Assembly (NCBI GenBank): GCA_944382875.1
Contig: CALWNQ010000004.1
Coordinates: forward strand, 62,001 to 126,000
From: an uncultured Clostridia bacterium
GTDB taxonomy: Bacteria > Bacillota > Clostridia > Oscillospirales > Ruminococcaceae
Length of the DNA stretch: 64,000 nt
Direction: 5' to 3'
Part shown: positions 52,485-62,029 of the stretch, in pieces
Position numbering within the stretch: position 1 is the stretch's first letter
Layout: every line of letters starts with the position of its first letter
Notes under the pieces: generated by a model
The model's database searches: none
What the model saw: the letters and a program-made list of their open reading frames with translations, nothing else
Told to the model about the DNA's origin: nothing
Made by a program: the position numbers and the translations under genes

Positions 52485-53957
52485 ATGAAAAAAATTTCAT
52501 TGAATAAACGCCGTTTAAAACACGGTTCTCTTGCAACAATTGTAACAATTGGGTTTGTTGCAGCCGTTGTGTTGGTTAATGTCATTGTGTCCATGCTGGT
52601 AGAACGATTCCCAATGGATATCGACCTGACCAGTGACAATATTTTTGAATTGACAGACGAATCCATCGATTATATCCAGAATCTGGATAAAGAGATTACA
52701 GTCAATGTACTTGCAACAGAAGAAACATTCTCTTCTCAGAACGATTATTATCGTCAGGCATATGAAGTCATTGAAAAATATGAAAAGTATTCCGACCATA
52801 TTACCGTAAAGTACATCGATCTTTACACCAATCCTGAGTTGGAACAGAAATATCCGAAAGAAGATTTGGGCACCGGTTCCATTCTGGTGGAATGTGGAGA
52901 ACGGTATCAAGTTCTTACAGCTTATGATCTGTTTAATGTGCAGACCAACCAGCAAGGAACTTACATCACTTCTTCCAAAGCGGAACAGGCAATGACCAGC
53001 GCCATCATGAATGTCACCAATGCCAATCCTCCCACCGTTGCGGTTCTGACCGGATTCGGTACGACTGACATCACCGCTTATACCGACCTGCTTGAGTCAA
53101 ACGGCTATATTGTGGAAGAAGTAGATCTGATGACACAGGATCTCTCCACCGATTATACGATGACTATTCTCGCCGCACCCACACTGGATCTGTCTGAAAA
53201 TGAGCTTTCCAAGCTTGACACCTATTTGGACAATAACGGTGATTTCGGCAAAAAGCTGATGTATTTTGCTTCCTATCGGCAGGGCGAACTGCCAAACCTG
53301 GAAGAATTCTTGGAAGAATGGGGCATTATTGTCGGAGAAGGCTATCTTTATGAAACGGATGCTTCCATTAGCTATTTTGATCCCAATTACACCATTCAGA
53401 ATTACAATGACGAAACTTATACCGAAACACTTTCCAATACTACAACTCCAGTTATGATGTATGCAGCACGTCCTCTCTCTTCTGCTTTTGGTGAGACTGC
53501 TGCTTCCTCCAACCGCAGCACCACCATTCTGCTGGAAACTTATGAGAGTGCCGTGGTTGTTCCCCCGAGTGCACTGGGTGATTCCGAATCCGATTGGGAT
53601 CCCAACACGGATGGAGAAAAAGGCGTATATGCTACCGCTATGTCTGGCAGCCGCTCTCGTTATGAGGGCACTACACCGCTGATCTCCACAGTATTGGCAT
53701 TTGGATCTGTTGATATGCTGGATGAAAGTTTCCTGACCTTTGCCGCAATGAATAACGGCGATTACATGGTAAACGCTGCCAATACTCTTTGCGACAAAGA
53801 TGACGGCATTCAGATCGTTCCCAAAACTCTCGGCACCGCTTCCCTTGGTATCAGTGAAAACCAGACCAATGTGATTGGCGGATTGGCAGAGTTCGCGCTT
53901 CCCATCATCATACTGGCAGCCGGCTCCTTTGTATGGCTGCGCCGGAGGAATAAGTAA
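52485..53957 (+). CDS. GldG-like ABC transporter auxiliary protein
   Basis: In 490 residues one N-terminal helix (LATIVTIGFVAAVVLVNVIV), a large extracytoplasmic part (about 45-465) and one C-terminal helix (FALPIIILAAGSFVWLRRR) are seen. The start of the outer part (DLTSDNIFELTDESIDYIQN) matches the GldG/DUF7088-type family of uncharacterised ABC systems. The fold is expected to resemble a periplasmic binding domain. It has its own ribosome binding site (AGAAGGAGAAAG). Confidence 0.87.
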   Translation: MKKISLNKRRLKHGSLATIVTIGFVAAVVLVNVIVSMLVERFPMDIDLTSDNIFELTDESIDYIQNLDKEITVNVLATEETFSSQNDYYRQAYEVIEKYEKYSDHITVKYIDLYTNPELEQKYPKEDLGTGSILVECGERYQVLTAYDLFNVQTNQQGTYITSSKAEQAMTSAIMNVTNANPPTVAVLTGFGTTDITAYTDLLESNGYIVEEVDLMTQDLSTDYTMTILAAPTLDLSENELSKLDTYLDNNGDFGKKLMYFASYRQGELPNLEEFLEEWGIIVGEGYLYETDASISYFDPNYTIQNYNDETYTETLSNTTTPVMMYAARPLSSAFGETAASSNRSTTILLETYESAVVVPPSALGDSESDWDPNTDGEKGVYATAMSGSRSRYEGTTPLISTVLAFGSVDMLDESFLTFAAMNNGDYMVNAANTLCDKDDGIQIVPKTLGTASLGISENQTNVIGGLAEFALPIIILAAGSFVWLRRRNK

Positions 53958-53959
53958 CC

Positions 53960-55465
53960 GTGAACAAGAAAATCAGAAACTTAATTATCGGTGTCGTTGT
54001 ATTGGTTTTGCTGATCGGTGCACTGCTGCTCTTAATGTTTCTTCCTAAAAATGAAACAACGGAAGAATCGAGCGAAACAGTTTCCATTGAATCCACATCG
54101 GTCAGTCTTTATTCTCAGGAAACAGATACACTGGATTCCATCATCATCGAAAATGAAACTGGCAACGTTACACTTCATCGTGAAGCAGATGATGTTTACT
54201 CGGTAGATGGCTTGGATGGTATTGATCTCAACACAACGCCAGCAACAGTTTTTAACAATCTCGCTTCTGTCTCCGCAACACAGCTTGTGGAAGAAAACCC
54301 GTCTGACCTTGCCAAATATGGGTTAGATAATCCTCGTGCCACCATCACTGTTAAAAATCAGGATGGAACAGAGAACGTCCTCTATATGGGCAATACTCTT
54401 CCAACCGGTTCTGGCTGTTACGGAATGGTTAATGATGACACATCCGTTTACGCATTGGGTTCCTCTATCGCACCTTATGCAGACTATAAAGTAACTGATT
54501 TCGTGGATCTGACTGTGATCAGCACTTGGGTGGCACCGGAAGTGGAAGAAGGAGAAACTGCACCCACAGAGGCAGAAATTCGCTCCATGTCAATCACTGG
54601 CGGTTCTCTCACCGAAGAATTGGGCGATACTCCCTTCACCTTTGTCATGGATGAGTATAATGAAGAAATGGAAAGCTATGGAATGAGCGGTTCCACCTGG
54701 CTGATTACCAGCCCGGTTAATGCATCCCTCCATTCCACCAACTCTTCCACTATTATCCAGGCAGCAAGCGGATTAACCGCCGACAGTGTGGAGGCTGTTC
54801 ATCCTACTGAGGAACAACTCACATCCTATGGTTTTGATGATCCTTATGCAACAGTGGAATTCAACCGGGATGGTGAAGATTTCCGTCTGGTTATCGGAAA
54901 CAGCGATGATAACGGCAACCGCTATGTGATGGCTGACGGCAAAGACGTTATCTTTGTCTGTGCGGAAAGTAATCTTCCCTGGATCAGCATTGATCTTAAC
55001 ATGATGCTTTCTTCCCTGATCTATTTGCCATACATTGACGATGTTTCGCAGGTTGACCTGATGCTGAACGGCAAAACCTACTCCTTTATCATGGAACTCG
55101 GCGAGCCGGAAGAACCGGAAGACGGTGAGGAAGCAGAAGAGCCGGAGCTTGAAAAAGTGTATTACAACGGCGAATTGCTGAATATAGACAACTATCGTCT
55201 GATGTATCAATACTTCCTGTCCGCGCCGGCAGAAGAAATCAATCTCGATGGAGAAACCGGTGATCTTGTCTGCAGCATTACCTATCATTACCACAACGAC
55301 CCGGATCACACCGACACGATCGATATTTACCAAATTTCTGACCGCCGCATTGCGCTTGGCTTAAATGGCAATATTGATTTCACCGCCCGCTCTGCTTATC
55401 TCACTCGAATGGAACAGAATATTGAGAAATTGCTGAACGGCGAAGAACCCAGTCTTGACTACTAA
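53960..55465 (+). CDS. DUF4340 domain protein, partner of the Gld-type ABC system
   Basis: An N-terminal helix (LIIGVVVLVLLIGALLLLMF) anchors a 501-residue surface protein. Two related halves each contain the family motif YGLDNPRATITV (about residue 118) and YGFDDPYATVEF (about 293), as in DUF4340. An acidic low-complexity stretch (EPEEPEDGEEAEEPELE) lies near 385-400. It is coded last in the operon, starting with GTG behind GGAGGAATAAG. It ends at a strong terminator. Confidence 0.88.
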   Translation: MNKKIRNLIIGVVVLVLLIGALLLLMFLPKNETTEESSETVSIESTSVSLYSQETDTLDSIIIENETGNVTLHREADDVYSVDGLDGIDLNTTPATVFNNLASVSATQLVEENPSDLAKYGLDNPRATITVKNQDGTENVLYMGNTLPTGSGCYGMVNDDTSVYALGSSIAPYADYKVTDFVDLTVISTWVAPEVEEGETAPTEAEIRSMSITGGSLTEELGDTPFTFVMDEYNEEMESYGMSGSTWLITSPVNASLHSTNSSTIIQAASGLTADSVEAVHPTEEQLTSYGFDDPYATVEFNRDGEDFRLVIGNSDDNGNRYVMADGKDVIFVCAESNLPWISIDLNMMLSSLIYLPYIDDVSQVDLMLNGKTYSFIMELGEPEEPEDGEEAEEPELEKVYYNGELLNIDNYRLMYQYFLSAPAEEINLDGETGDLVCSITYHYHNDPDHTDTIDIYQISDRRIALGLNGNIDFTARSAYLTRMEQNIEKLLNGEEPSLDY

Positions 55466-55475
55466 TTCGTTTCCT

Positions 55476-55510
55476 GCGGGGTAAGGGGAACCTTATCCCG
55501 CTCTTTTTTT
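55476..55510 (+). terminator. Terminator of the Gld-type ABC operon
   Basis: GCGGGGTAAGG (55476-55486) pairs with CCTTATCCCGC (55491-55501), loop GGAA, then a run of T. Confidence 0.9.
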
Positions 55511-55536
55511 GAAAGGACGGATGCCTTATCAACATC

Positions 55537-57675
55537 ATGGAAAAGCTCGCAGGGGAATTGCAAATTTCCCTCAAACAGGTAGAAAGTGCCGTTGCTTTGC
55601 TTGACGAAGGAAATACTATTCCCTTTATTGCCCGTTATCGGAAAGAAGCAACCGGATCGCTGGACGATCAGGTGCTTCGACAGCTTTCGGAACGACTGAC
55701 TTATCTGCGAAATTTTGAAAAAAGGCAGGATGAAATCCGCACCGCTATCGCGGCACAGGAAAAGCTCACCCCAGAGCTGGAAAAAGCCTTGGAAAATGCC
55801 AAAACTCTCACCGAATTAGAGGATATCTACCGTCCGTTTCGGCCCAAACGGAAAACGCGCGCTTCTGTCGCACGGGAAAAAGAGTTGGAACCACTGGCTG
55901 CCTGGATTCTTTCCCAGCAACAAGGCGATCCGGCACAACAAGCCGCCATCTATCTCTCGGAAGAAAAAGGTATCACCACCCCAGAACAGGCGCTTGCCGG
56001 TGCGCAGGATATTCTTGCAGAAGATATCTCAGATAACGCGGAGATCCGAAAAGAACTGCGTTCGTTTGCATATCGCACGGGTTTGTTGGTGTCCAAGGCA
56101 ACAAACCCGGATGAGAATTCGGTATATGAAAATTACTACGACTTTTCCGAACCGCTTCACAAGGTTGCAGGCCACCGGATTTTGGCAATCGAACGCGGCG
56201 AACGGGAAGGATTCCTCCGCGCATCCATTTCGGTCGACCAGAATCTGGCTATTTCCGCTTTACAGAAAAAATTCTGCAAAAATACCACGCCTGCTGCATC
56301 CCTTCTTGCCGAAGCCTGCGCTGACAGTTTTACCCGCCTGATCTTCCCGGCAATCGAACGGGATATCCGGGCACAGCTTTCGGAGGAGGCTTCCGAAGGA
56401 GCCATCCGGCTCTTTTCCGAAAATCTCCGGCAGCTTTTGCTGCAACCACCCGTAAAAAATGCTGTTACAATGGGGTTTGACCCGGCATTCCGTACCGGCT
56501 GCAAAATCGCGGTGGTGGATGGAACGGGAAAAGTTCTGGATACCACAGTGGTCTATCCCACTGTTCCACACAAGGACATCGCAGGCGCTAAAAAGACACT
56601 GGTCGCCCTGATTCGCAAGTATCATGTCGATGTTATCGCCATCGGAAACGGAACCGCATCACGGGAGAGCGAACAGTTTGTCGCAGAAATGCTGCGGGAA
56701 ATCCCGGAAAAGGTTTCCTATGTGATTGTATCCGAAGCCGGTGCTTCAGTTTACTCCGCCTCCAAACTGGGCGCAGAAGAGTTTCCGCAGTTTGATGTGT
56801 CGCTGCGGTCAGCGATATCGATTGCGCGCCGTTTACAGGATCCGCTCGCCGAACTGGTGAAAATTGATCCCAAAGCGATCGGGGTTGGGCAGTATCAGCA
56901 CGATATGCCGCAGAAACAGCTCGGCGAAGCGCTGGACGGCGTAGTAGAAGCCTGTGTAAACGGTGTGGGAGTTGACCTCAACACCGCCTCCCAGCCTCTG
57001 CTCGCCCGCGTTTCCGGCATCAATTCGGCTGTCGCACAGAATATCGTTACCTATCGCGAAGAAAACGGTCGTTTCCTGGATCGCAAACAGCTGAAAAAGG
57101 TACCCAAGCTGGGCGCTAAAGCTTTTGAACAGTGTGCCGGCTTCCTGCGAATTACCGATGGAGATTCAATATTGGATTCCACAGGTGTCCATCCGGAATC
57201 ATATAGCGCCGCAAAAGAACTGCTCGCAGCCTGTGGCTACACCATGCAGGATATCGGGCAGCAATCTCTTTCAGAACTCAGAGAACGGGCGGAAAAAGCC
57301 GGAATCCCTGCGTTGGCGGAAAAACTGGGAATTGGTGTACCAACACTGCGGGACATTATTGAGGAACTGATGAAACCGGGCCGTGATCCCCGTGATGAGC
57401 TGCCGCCTCCCCTTCTCCGCACCGATGTAATGGAACTGAAAGATCTAAAACCTGGCATGGAGCTGAAAGGCACTGTTCGCAATGTTATCGACTTTGGCGC
57501 TTTTGTCGATATCGGCGTACATCAAGACGGCCTTGTCCACATTTCTCAAATTAGCGACCGGTTCATCCGCCATCCATTGGATGCCGTTAAGGTCGGGGAT
57601 GTTGTAACCGTGTGGGTTTTATCGGTTGATCCTGTCAAAAAACGCATCTCTCTTACCATGAAAAAGCCAAGATAA
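55537..57675 (+). CDS. tex: Tex, RNA-binding transcriptional accessory protein
   Basis: At 712 residues this is a full Tex: N-terminal helical domain (VALLDEGNTIPFIARYRKE), YqgF/RNase H-like domain (MGFDPAFRTGCKIAVVDGTG, about 315), helix-hairpin-helix pair (about 480-560) and C-terminal S1 domain (about 640-708). It binds nucleic acid and affects transcription and ribosome function. The first ATG (55537) lies 19 bases from AAAGGA, too far. Three codons upstream an ATC at 55528 gives INIMEKLAGEL, 10 bases from AAAGGA and like the usual MNI start of the family; a rare ATC start is possible. Confidence 0.95.
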   Translation: MEKLAGELQISLKQVESAVALLDEGNTIPFIARYRKEATGSLDDQVLRQLSERLTYLRNFEKRQDEIRTAIAAQEKLTPELEKALENAKTLTELEDIYRPFRPKRKTRASVAREKELEPLAAWILSQQQGDPAQQAAIYLSEEKGITTPEQALAGAQDILAEDISDNAEIRKELRSFAYRTGLLVSKATNPDENSVYENYYDFSEPLHKVAGHRILAIERGEREGFLRASISVDQNLAISALQKKFCKNTTPAASLLAEACADSFTRLIFPAIERDIRAQLSEEASEGAIRLFSENLRQLLLQPPVKNAVTMGFDPAFRTGCKIAVVDGTGKVLDTTVVYPTVPHKDIAGAKKTLVALIRKYHVDVIAIGNGTASRESEQFVAEMLREIPEKVSYVIVSEAGASVYSASKLGAEEFPQFDVSLRSAISIARRLQDPLAELVKIDPKAIGVGQYQHDMPQKQLGEALDGVVEACVNGVGVDLNTASQPLLARVSGINSAVAQNIVTYREENGRFLDRKQLKKVPKLGAKAFEQCAGFLRITDGDSILDSTGVHPESYSAAKELLAACGYTMQDIGQQSLSELRERAEKAGIPALAEKLGIGVPTLRDIIEELMKPGRDPRDELPPPLLRTDVMELKDLKPGMELKGTVRNVIDFGAFVDIGVHQDGLVHISQISDRFIRHPLDAVKVGDVVTVWVLSVDPVKKRISLTMKKPR

Positions 57676-57682
57676 AATTTAG

Positions 57683-57719
57683 ATAAGAGCCGATTTGTGC
57701 GGCTCTTATTTTGTTTTTG
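57683..57719 (+). terminator. Terminator of tex
   Basis: ATAAGAGCCG (57683-57692) pairs perfectly with CGGCTCTTAT (57700-57709), followed by TTGTTTTT. Confidence 0.88.
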
Positions 57720-57803
57720 TAAACAATTAGCATTTTTCATTCCAAAACGAAGCAAAATCGTGTATAATAAGAATATAGGACATAATGGAAAGGTGGAAAT
57801 ATA

Positions 57804-59399
57804 TTGCCCCTCATACTGGTATTGACTGCTGTCGTCATTCTGATTTGTATTCTCTGTACAAAGCTCTCCAATCGAATTGGAATTCCCGTTCTGCTTGGCT
57901 TTATTCTTCTGGGAATGATGTTCGGATCGGATGGTATCCTCAAGATTCCGTTCGAGGACTTTCATTTTGCGGAGCAAGCCTGTTCTATTGCACTCATTTT
58001 TATTATTTTTTACGGAGGATACGGTACAAACTGGCAAGAAGCCAAAAAAGTAGCGCCTGCCTCTGTACTACTCTCATCAGTCGGCGTTTTGCTCACCGCG
58101 CTACTGACCGGATTGTTCTGTCATCTGGTACTGCGTTTCAGCTGGCTGGAAGGACTTCTCATTGGCGCTGTTCTCAGCTCTACCGATGCCGCTTCAGTCT
58201 TTTCCATCCTGCGATCCAAAAAGCTGAACCTTCGTTTCGGAACTGCATCCATGCTCGAACTGGAAAGCGGCGCAAACGATCCCTGGGCATATATGCTCAC
58301 TGTCATTATTTTAGGAATTATGGAAGGCTCCCGCTCTACTGCCTCCATCCTCTACTTGATATTCGCACAGATCTTTTTCGGGCTTTTGTTCGGAGTGCTG
58401 ATCTCCTGGATATCTGTATGGTGCTTCCGACATATCAAGTTGGATAATTCTGGTTTTGGCGCTATTTTTACGGTGGCAATCGCGCTTCTTGCCTATGCTC
58501 TCCCCACTTTGTGCAGCGGAAACGGATATCTCAGTACATATCTGGTCGGCATTGTACTAGGCAATACAAAAATCCGGGAAAAAGGAACAATGGTACATTT
58601 CTTTGACGGACTGACCAGCCTGATGCAGATCATGGTCTTTTTTCTGCTCGGACTGCTCTCCTTCCCGTCCCAACTCCCTTCGATTCTATTTCCTGCACTT
58701 TGCATCGCCCTGTTTTTAACGTTTATCAGCCGTCCGGTTACAACCATCCTGCTTCTAACGCCCTTTCGCTGTAAACCACAGCAGCAGGCGCTGGTTGCTT
58801 GGTCCGGCCTGCGCGGCGCATCCTCGATCATTTTTGCCATTATGGCAACTGTCAGCAGCGCCTACACGAAAAATGATGTTTTCCATATTGTCTTTTGTAT
58901 TGTCCTGCTCTCCATTGGCATTCAAGGCACACTGCTTCCGTTAATATCCAAACGGCTTGGGATGATTGATGACAGCGAAAATGTCTTAAAAACCTTTAAC
59001 GATTACCAGGAGGAAGAGGACATCAGCTTTTTTCAATTTGCCTTGCAATCCGATCATCAGTGGTGCGGTAAAAAAATTTCGGAAATCCCCTTTCCGCCAA
59101 TGATGCGGGTGGCAATTATCCTTCGTAACCAACAAAAAATTCTGCCGCGCGGCAAAACAGTCCTTCTTCCGCAGGATATTTTAATCATCAGCGCGATCCA
59201 GTGCGAGTTAAGTGAAGATATTCGTCTGGAAGAGGTCACGGTGACGGCAAAACACAGTTGGGAAAAACGGAAAATTTCGCAAATTGACTGGAAAAACAGA
59301 ATTGTTGTTATGATTTGGCGGAACGGCCGCGCCGTTATTCCAAACGGCAGTACCCACATCGAACAAGACGACCGTCTGGTGCTTGTTTCAGGTGAATAG
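57804..59399 (+). CDS. CPA1-type potassium/proton antiporter with RCK_C domain
   Basis: The 531-residue protein has about 12-13 membrane helices of the CvrA/NhaP2 group (LLGFILLGMMFGSDG, LESGANDPWAYMLT, AWSGLRGASSIIFA) and a cytoplasmic C-terminal TrkA-C (RCK_C) part (about 420-531). It likely exports potassium for protons and is gated by a ligand. The start is TTG behind AAGGTGG at 7 bases. TATAAT (57763-57768) is upstream without a good -35. It is the second cation/proton antiporter of the window, of a different family from the one at 33-34 kb. Confidence 0.92.
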   Translation: MPLILVLTAVVILICILCTKLSNRIGIPVLLGFILLGMMFGSDGILKIPFEDFHFAEQACSIALIFIIFYGGYGTNWQEAKKVAPASVLLSSVGVLLTALLTGLFCHLVLRFSWLEGLLIGAVLSSTDAASVFSILRSKKLNLRFGTASMLELESGANDPWAYMLTVIILGIMEGSRSTASILYLIFAQIFFGLLFGVLISWISVWCFRHIKLDNSGFGAIFTVAIALLAYALPTLCSGNGYLSTYLVGIVLGNTKIREKGTMVHFFDGLTSLMQIMVFFLLGLLSFPSQLPSILFPALCIALFLTFISRPVTTILLLTPFRCKPQQQALVAWSGLRGASSIIFAIMATVSSAYTKNDVFHIVFCIVLLSIGIQGTLLPLISKRLGMIDDSENVLKTFNDYQEEEDISFFQFALQSDHQWCGKKISEIPFPPMMRVAIILRNQQKILPRGKTVLLPQDILIISAIQCELSEDIRLEEVTVTAKHSWEKRKISQIDWKNRIVVMIWRNGRAVIPNGSTHIEQDDRLVLVSGE

Positions 59400-59453
59400 A
59401 ATGTTTCTGTGAACGGATTCATATACTTTCCCATAAGAACAGGGGGATTGGAT

Positions 59454-61007
59454 ATGAATCCGTATTTTTTTGGTAGAAAAAAGTCGAAACGCCGGTTGTT
59501 TTTTGAAAACGCCCTGATCCTGATTGCTGGTTCCTTTGCACTCCGTGGACTGGGCGTTGCTTTTGGCGCTTGGATGTCGGGGAAAATGGGTGCCGAGGGG
59601 ATGGGGCTGTTTCAGCTCATCGCAACGGTTTATATGTTGGCTGGCACTTTGGCAACCTCCGGCATCTACCTGACTGTAACCCGGCTAGTTTCGGAGGAGG
59701 TTGCAGCCAACAATTACGCAGGAGCCGACGATGCTATGCGCAAATGTATGCGGTACGGCTTGCTCGTTAGTATTTTAGCTGCTGTGTTGCTGTTTGTCCT
59801 CGCCCCGTGGATCGGAAACTGCCTTCTTGGCGACAATCGGACAATTCTCTCTCTGCGGATTCTGGCTTTTGCACTTCCCTTTATGGCGTTTTCTTCTAGT
59901 CTGCGCGGCTACTTTTTCGCCTTGCGCAAAGCCGGAAAATCTTCTTCCGGGCAAATTGTCGAGCAACTCTCCCACATGGCGGTATCGATTCTGCTGTTTC
60001 GGCTTCTGGTTCCGGCGGATGATCTGTCCCTCGCCTGCGCGGCGGCTGCCGCTGGATGCCTTGGCGGTGAGGCGATATCCTTTTTTTATTCTCTGATCCT
60101 ATATCTGTACGACCGAAACCGCCGGAAATTCACGCGGGTTTCTTCCCCGGGAATCACCAGCCGAATGCTCCGTATTACAGTGCCAGTCGCGCTCAGCAGC
60201 TATCTGAAATCTACACTTCGTACCATCGAAAACCTGTTAATCCCGTTAGGATTCCGAAAATACGGGGCTTCCGGTTCCAGTGCGCTAGCGCAGTATGGGA
60301 TGACCGAAGCGATGGTAATGCCAATTCTTACCTTTCCGGCTGCACTGCTCACCTCTTTTGCAAGCCTTCTTGTCCCGGAAATGGCGGAATCCCGCGCAGT
60401 TGGCGATGAAAAACGCATCAGCCGAATTGTGGAAAAAGCAGTTTCTTCTACATTGATTTTTTCCGCCGCTATGACCGGGATTTTTGTCTTTTTCCCGGAA
60501 CAGCTCGGATTTGCAGTATACCAGCAACCTGGTGTGGGCAGTATGTTGGGTGTTCTGGCGCCGCTCACACCACTGATGTATTTGGACAATGTGGCGGACA
60601 GCATTTTAAAAGGATTGGATGAACAGGTCAGTGTACTACGTTACAGCATTCTTGATTCTGCCATGAGTATCTGCCTGCTTTACTTCCTGCTGCCGCTTTA
60701 TGGCGTAAACGGATACATTGTGGTGATGTTCGCCAGTACCTTTTTAAACTCCACCCTGAGCGTTTCCCGTTTAGCAACTGTCACCCACCTGCGGATCCGT
60801 CCGCTGCAATGGATCCTTCTGCCGGCCGGTGGCATCTGCTTATCCGCGTTTGCGGGCAATACGGTGGCAAATGCGCTTGCTCTTTCATCCACGCCGGACG
60901 CTGTAGTCCGAATCGGGATCACTCTTTGTTGTTTTGCAGTGCTCTTATGCACTTCTCAACTTTTGAAAAAATTCCCTAAAAGATCCTTACATCCTATTGA
61001 CAAATAA
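59454..61007 (+). CDS. SpoVB-like oligosaccharide flippase (MOP superfamily)
   Basis: The 517-residue membrane protein has about 14 helices and the SpoVB/MurJ-like start (NALILIAGSFALRGLGVAFG, MGAEGMGLFQLIATVYML). SpoVB-type proteins flip wall or cortex lipid-linked precursors, or serve a spore-specific wall. The ATG at 59454 follows AGGGGATTGG; a GTG at 59409 would add 15 residues and lacks a ribosome binding site. The next promoter overlaps its last codons. Whether it is SpoVB or a general flippase cannot be told. Confidence 0.88.
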   Translation: MNPYFFGRKKSKRRLFFENALILIAGSFALRGLGVAFGAWMSGKMGAEGMGLFQLIATVYMLAGTLATSGIYLTVTRLVSEEVAANNYAGADDAMRKCMRYGLLVSILAAVLLFVLAPWIGNCLLGDNRTILSLRILAFALPFMAFSSSLRGYFFALRKAGKSSSGQIVEQLSHMAVSILLFRLLVPADDLSLACAAAAAGCLGGEAISFFYSLILYLYDRNRRKFTRVSSPGITSRMLRITVPVALSSYLKSTLRTIENLLIPLGFRKYGASGSSALAQYGMTEAMVMPILTFPAALLTSFASLLVPEMAESRAVGDEKRISRIVEKAVSSTLIFSAAMTGIFVFFPEQLGFAVYQQPGVGSMLGVLAPLTPLMYLDNVADSILKGLDEQVSVLRYSILDSAMSICLLYFLLPLYGVNGYIVVMFASTFLNSTLSVSRLATVTHLRIRPLQWILLPAGGICLSAFAGNTVANALALSSTPDAVVRIGITLCCFAVLLCTSQLLKKFPKRSLHPIDK

Positions 61008-61026
61008 TATTATACGATATATAATA
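60997..61026 (+). promoter_or_regulatory. Promoter and candidate operator of the PadR operon
   Basis: TTGACA (60997-61002), 17 bases and TATAAT (61020-61025) are both exact consensus hexamers; the first lies in the last codons of the flippase gene. TATTATA (61008-61014) and TATAATA (61020-61026), 5 bases apart, form a perfect inverted repeat over the -10 element, a probable PadR autoregulatory site. Confidence 0.7.
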
Positions 61027-61081
61027 TACGTGTCATCAGATACTATATGAAATATAATATTGTTTGTCAAGGAGGGATATT

Positions 61082-61408
61082 GTGGCATTTCAAATCGGAT
61101 CCTCCCTATTGGATGCCTGCGTCCTGTCCGTATTGGACAGCGGAGATGCTTATGGCTACCAACTGACACAGCAAATCCGAACTATTTTTGATATTTCCGA
61201 ATCAACATTGTATCCGGTACTGCGGCGGCTGCAAAAAGACGGCGCACTGGAAACATATGATGAACCGTTCCAAGGCCGGAACCGGAGATATTATCGAATC
61301 ACCGGAAAAGGCCGCGACCTGTCAAAAGCATACCGAACGGAATGGATGGAATTTCGTCAAAAAGTTGACAGGATTCTGATCAAGGAGGAGCAATATGACA
61401 AAGAATGA
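61082..61408 (+). CDS. PadR family transcriptional regulator
   Basis: The 108-residue winged-helix repressor has the PadR start (LLDACVLSVLDSGDAYGYQL) and SESTLYPVLRRLQKDGALE with the wing NRRYYRITGKGRDL. In such three-gene sets PadR represses the operon until envelope or other stress. GTG at 61082 follows AGGAGGGATATT; a TTG at 61064 includes the ribosome binding site and is rejected. It overlaps the next gene by 14 bases. Confidence 0.93.
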   Translation: MAFQIGSSLLDACVLSVLDSGDAYGYQLTQQIRTIFDISESTLYPVLRRLQKDGALETYDEPFQGRNRRYYRITGKGRDLSKAYRTEWMEFRQKVDRILIKEEQYDKE

Positions 61409-62024
61409 ATATTTGGACGAGCTGAGAAAAGAATTGTCCTCCCTGCCGTTCAGTGAACAGGAGGACGCCGTTCGTTATTATGAGGAATATTTCGATGACG
61501 CGGGGGAAGAGAATGAACAGCATGTCATCGAAGAACTCGGTTCGCCGGCAGATCTGGCCAGAAATATTATCGCAAATGCTGGATCGACTCTTCCCACTGT
61601 GCCGCATGCACCATTTCAAACCCAATCTCCACAGACAGAAAAGAAAAAGTATTCTACTACATTCTGGTTGCTGGTAATCCTAACCTCATTTCTCTGGATC
61701 CCAGTTGCAGCTACAGTATTATCCATAATTTTAAGCATTATAATCATTATTTTTTCCATCTTCATTACCGTTTCAATCATGGCAATCGCATTTCTGTTTT
61801 CTGGTATCTGCACATTGATTTTGGCAATCCCGGTTCTTCCTTCCGCAGACGCCATGCTGCTGATTGGCTTATCCCTGCTCTACTTTGGCAGCGCTTTGCT
61901 GATGGGAATTCTCACCTATCTATTAACCAAATATTTTTTCCCTTGGTGTTGGAAAAAGGCAAAGCATTTGGGTAAATCCATTCCAAATGCATGGAAAAAA
62001 TATTCCGCCAAACAGAAAGGATGA
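61395..62024 (+). CDS. DUF1700 membrane protein
   Basis: The 209-residue protein begins with the cytoplasmic DUF1700/HAAS-type segment (MTKNEYLDELRKELSSLP, EEYFDDAGEE, IEELGSPADLARNI). Three to four helices follow from about residue 90 (STTFWLLVILTSFLWIPVAA), and a basic C-terminus (WKKAKHLGKSIPNAWKKYSA) ends it. The family is coded with PadR and DUF4097 proteins and is thought to act in envelope stress sensing; this is inference. Confidence 0.9.
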   Translation: MTKNEYLDELRKELSSLPFSEQEDAVRYYEEYFDDAGEENEQHVIEELGSPADLARNIIANAGSTLPTVPHAPFQTQSPQTEKKKYSTTFWLLVILTSFLWIPVAATVLSIILSIIIIIFSIFITVSIMAIAFLFSGICTLILAIPVLPSADAMLLIGLSLLYFGSALLMGILTYLLTKYFFPWCWKKAKHLGKSIPNAWKKYSAKQKG

Positions 62025-62029
62025 TGAAA

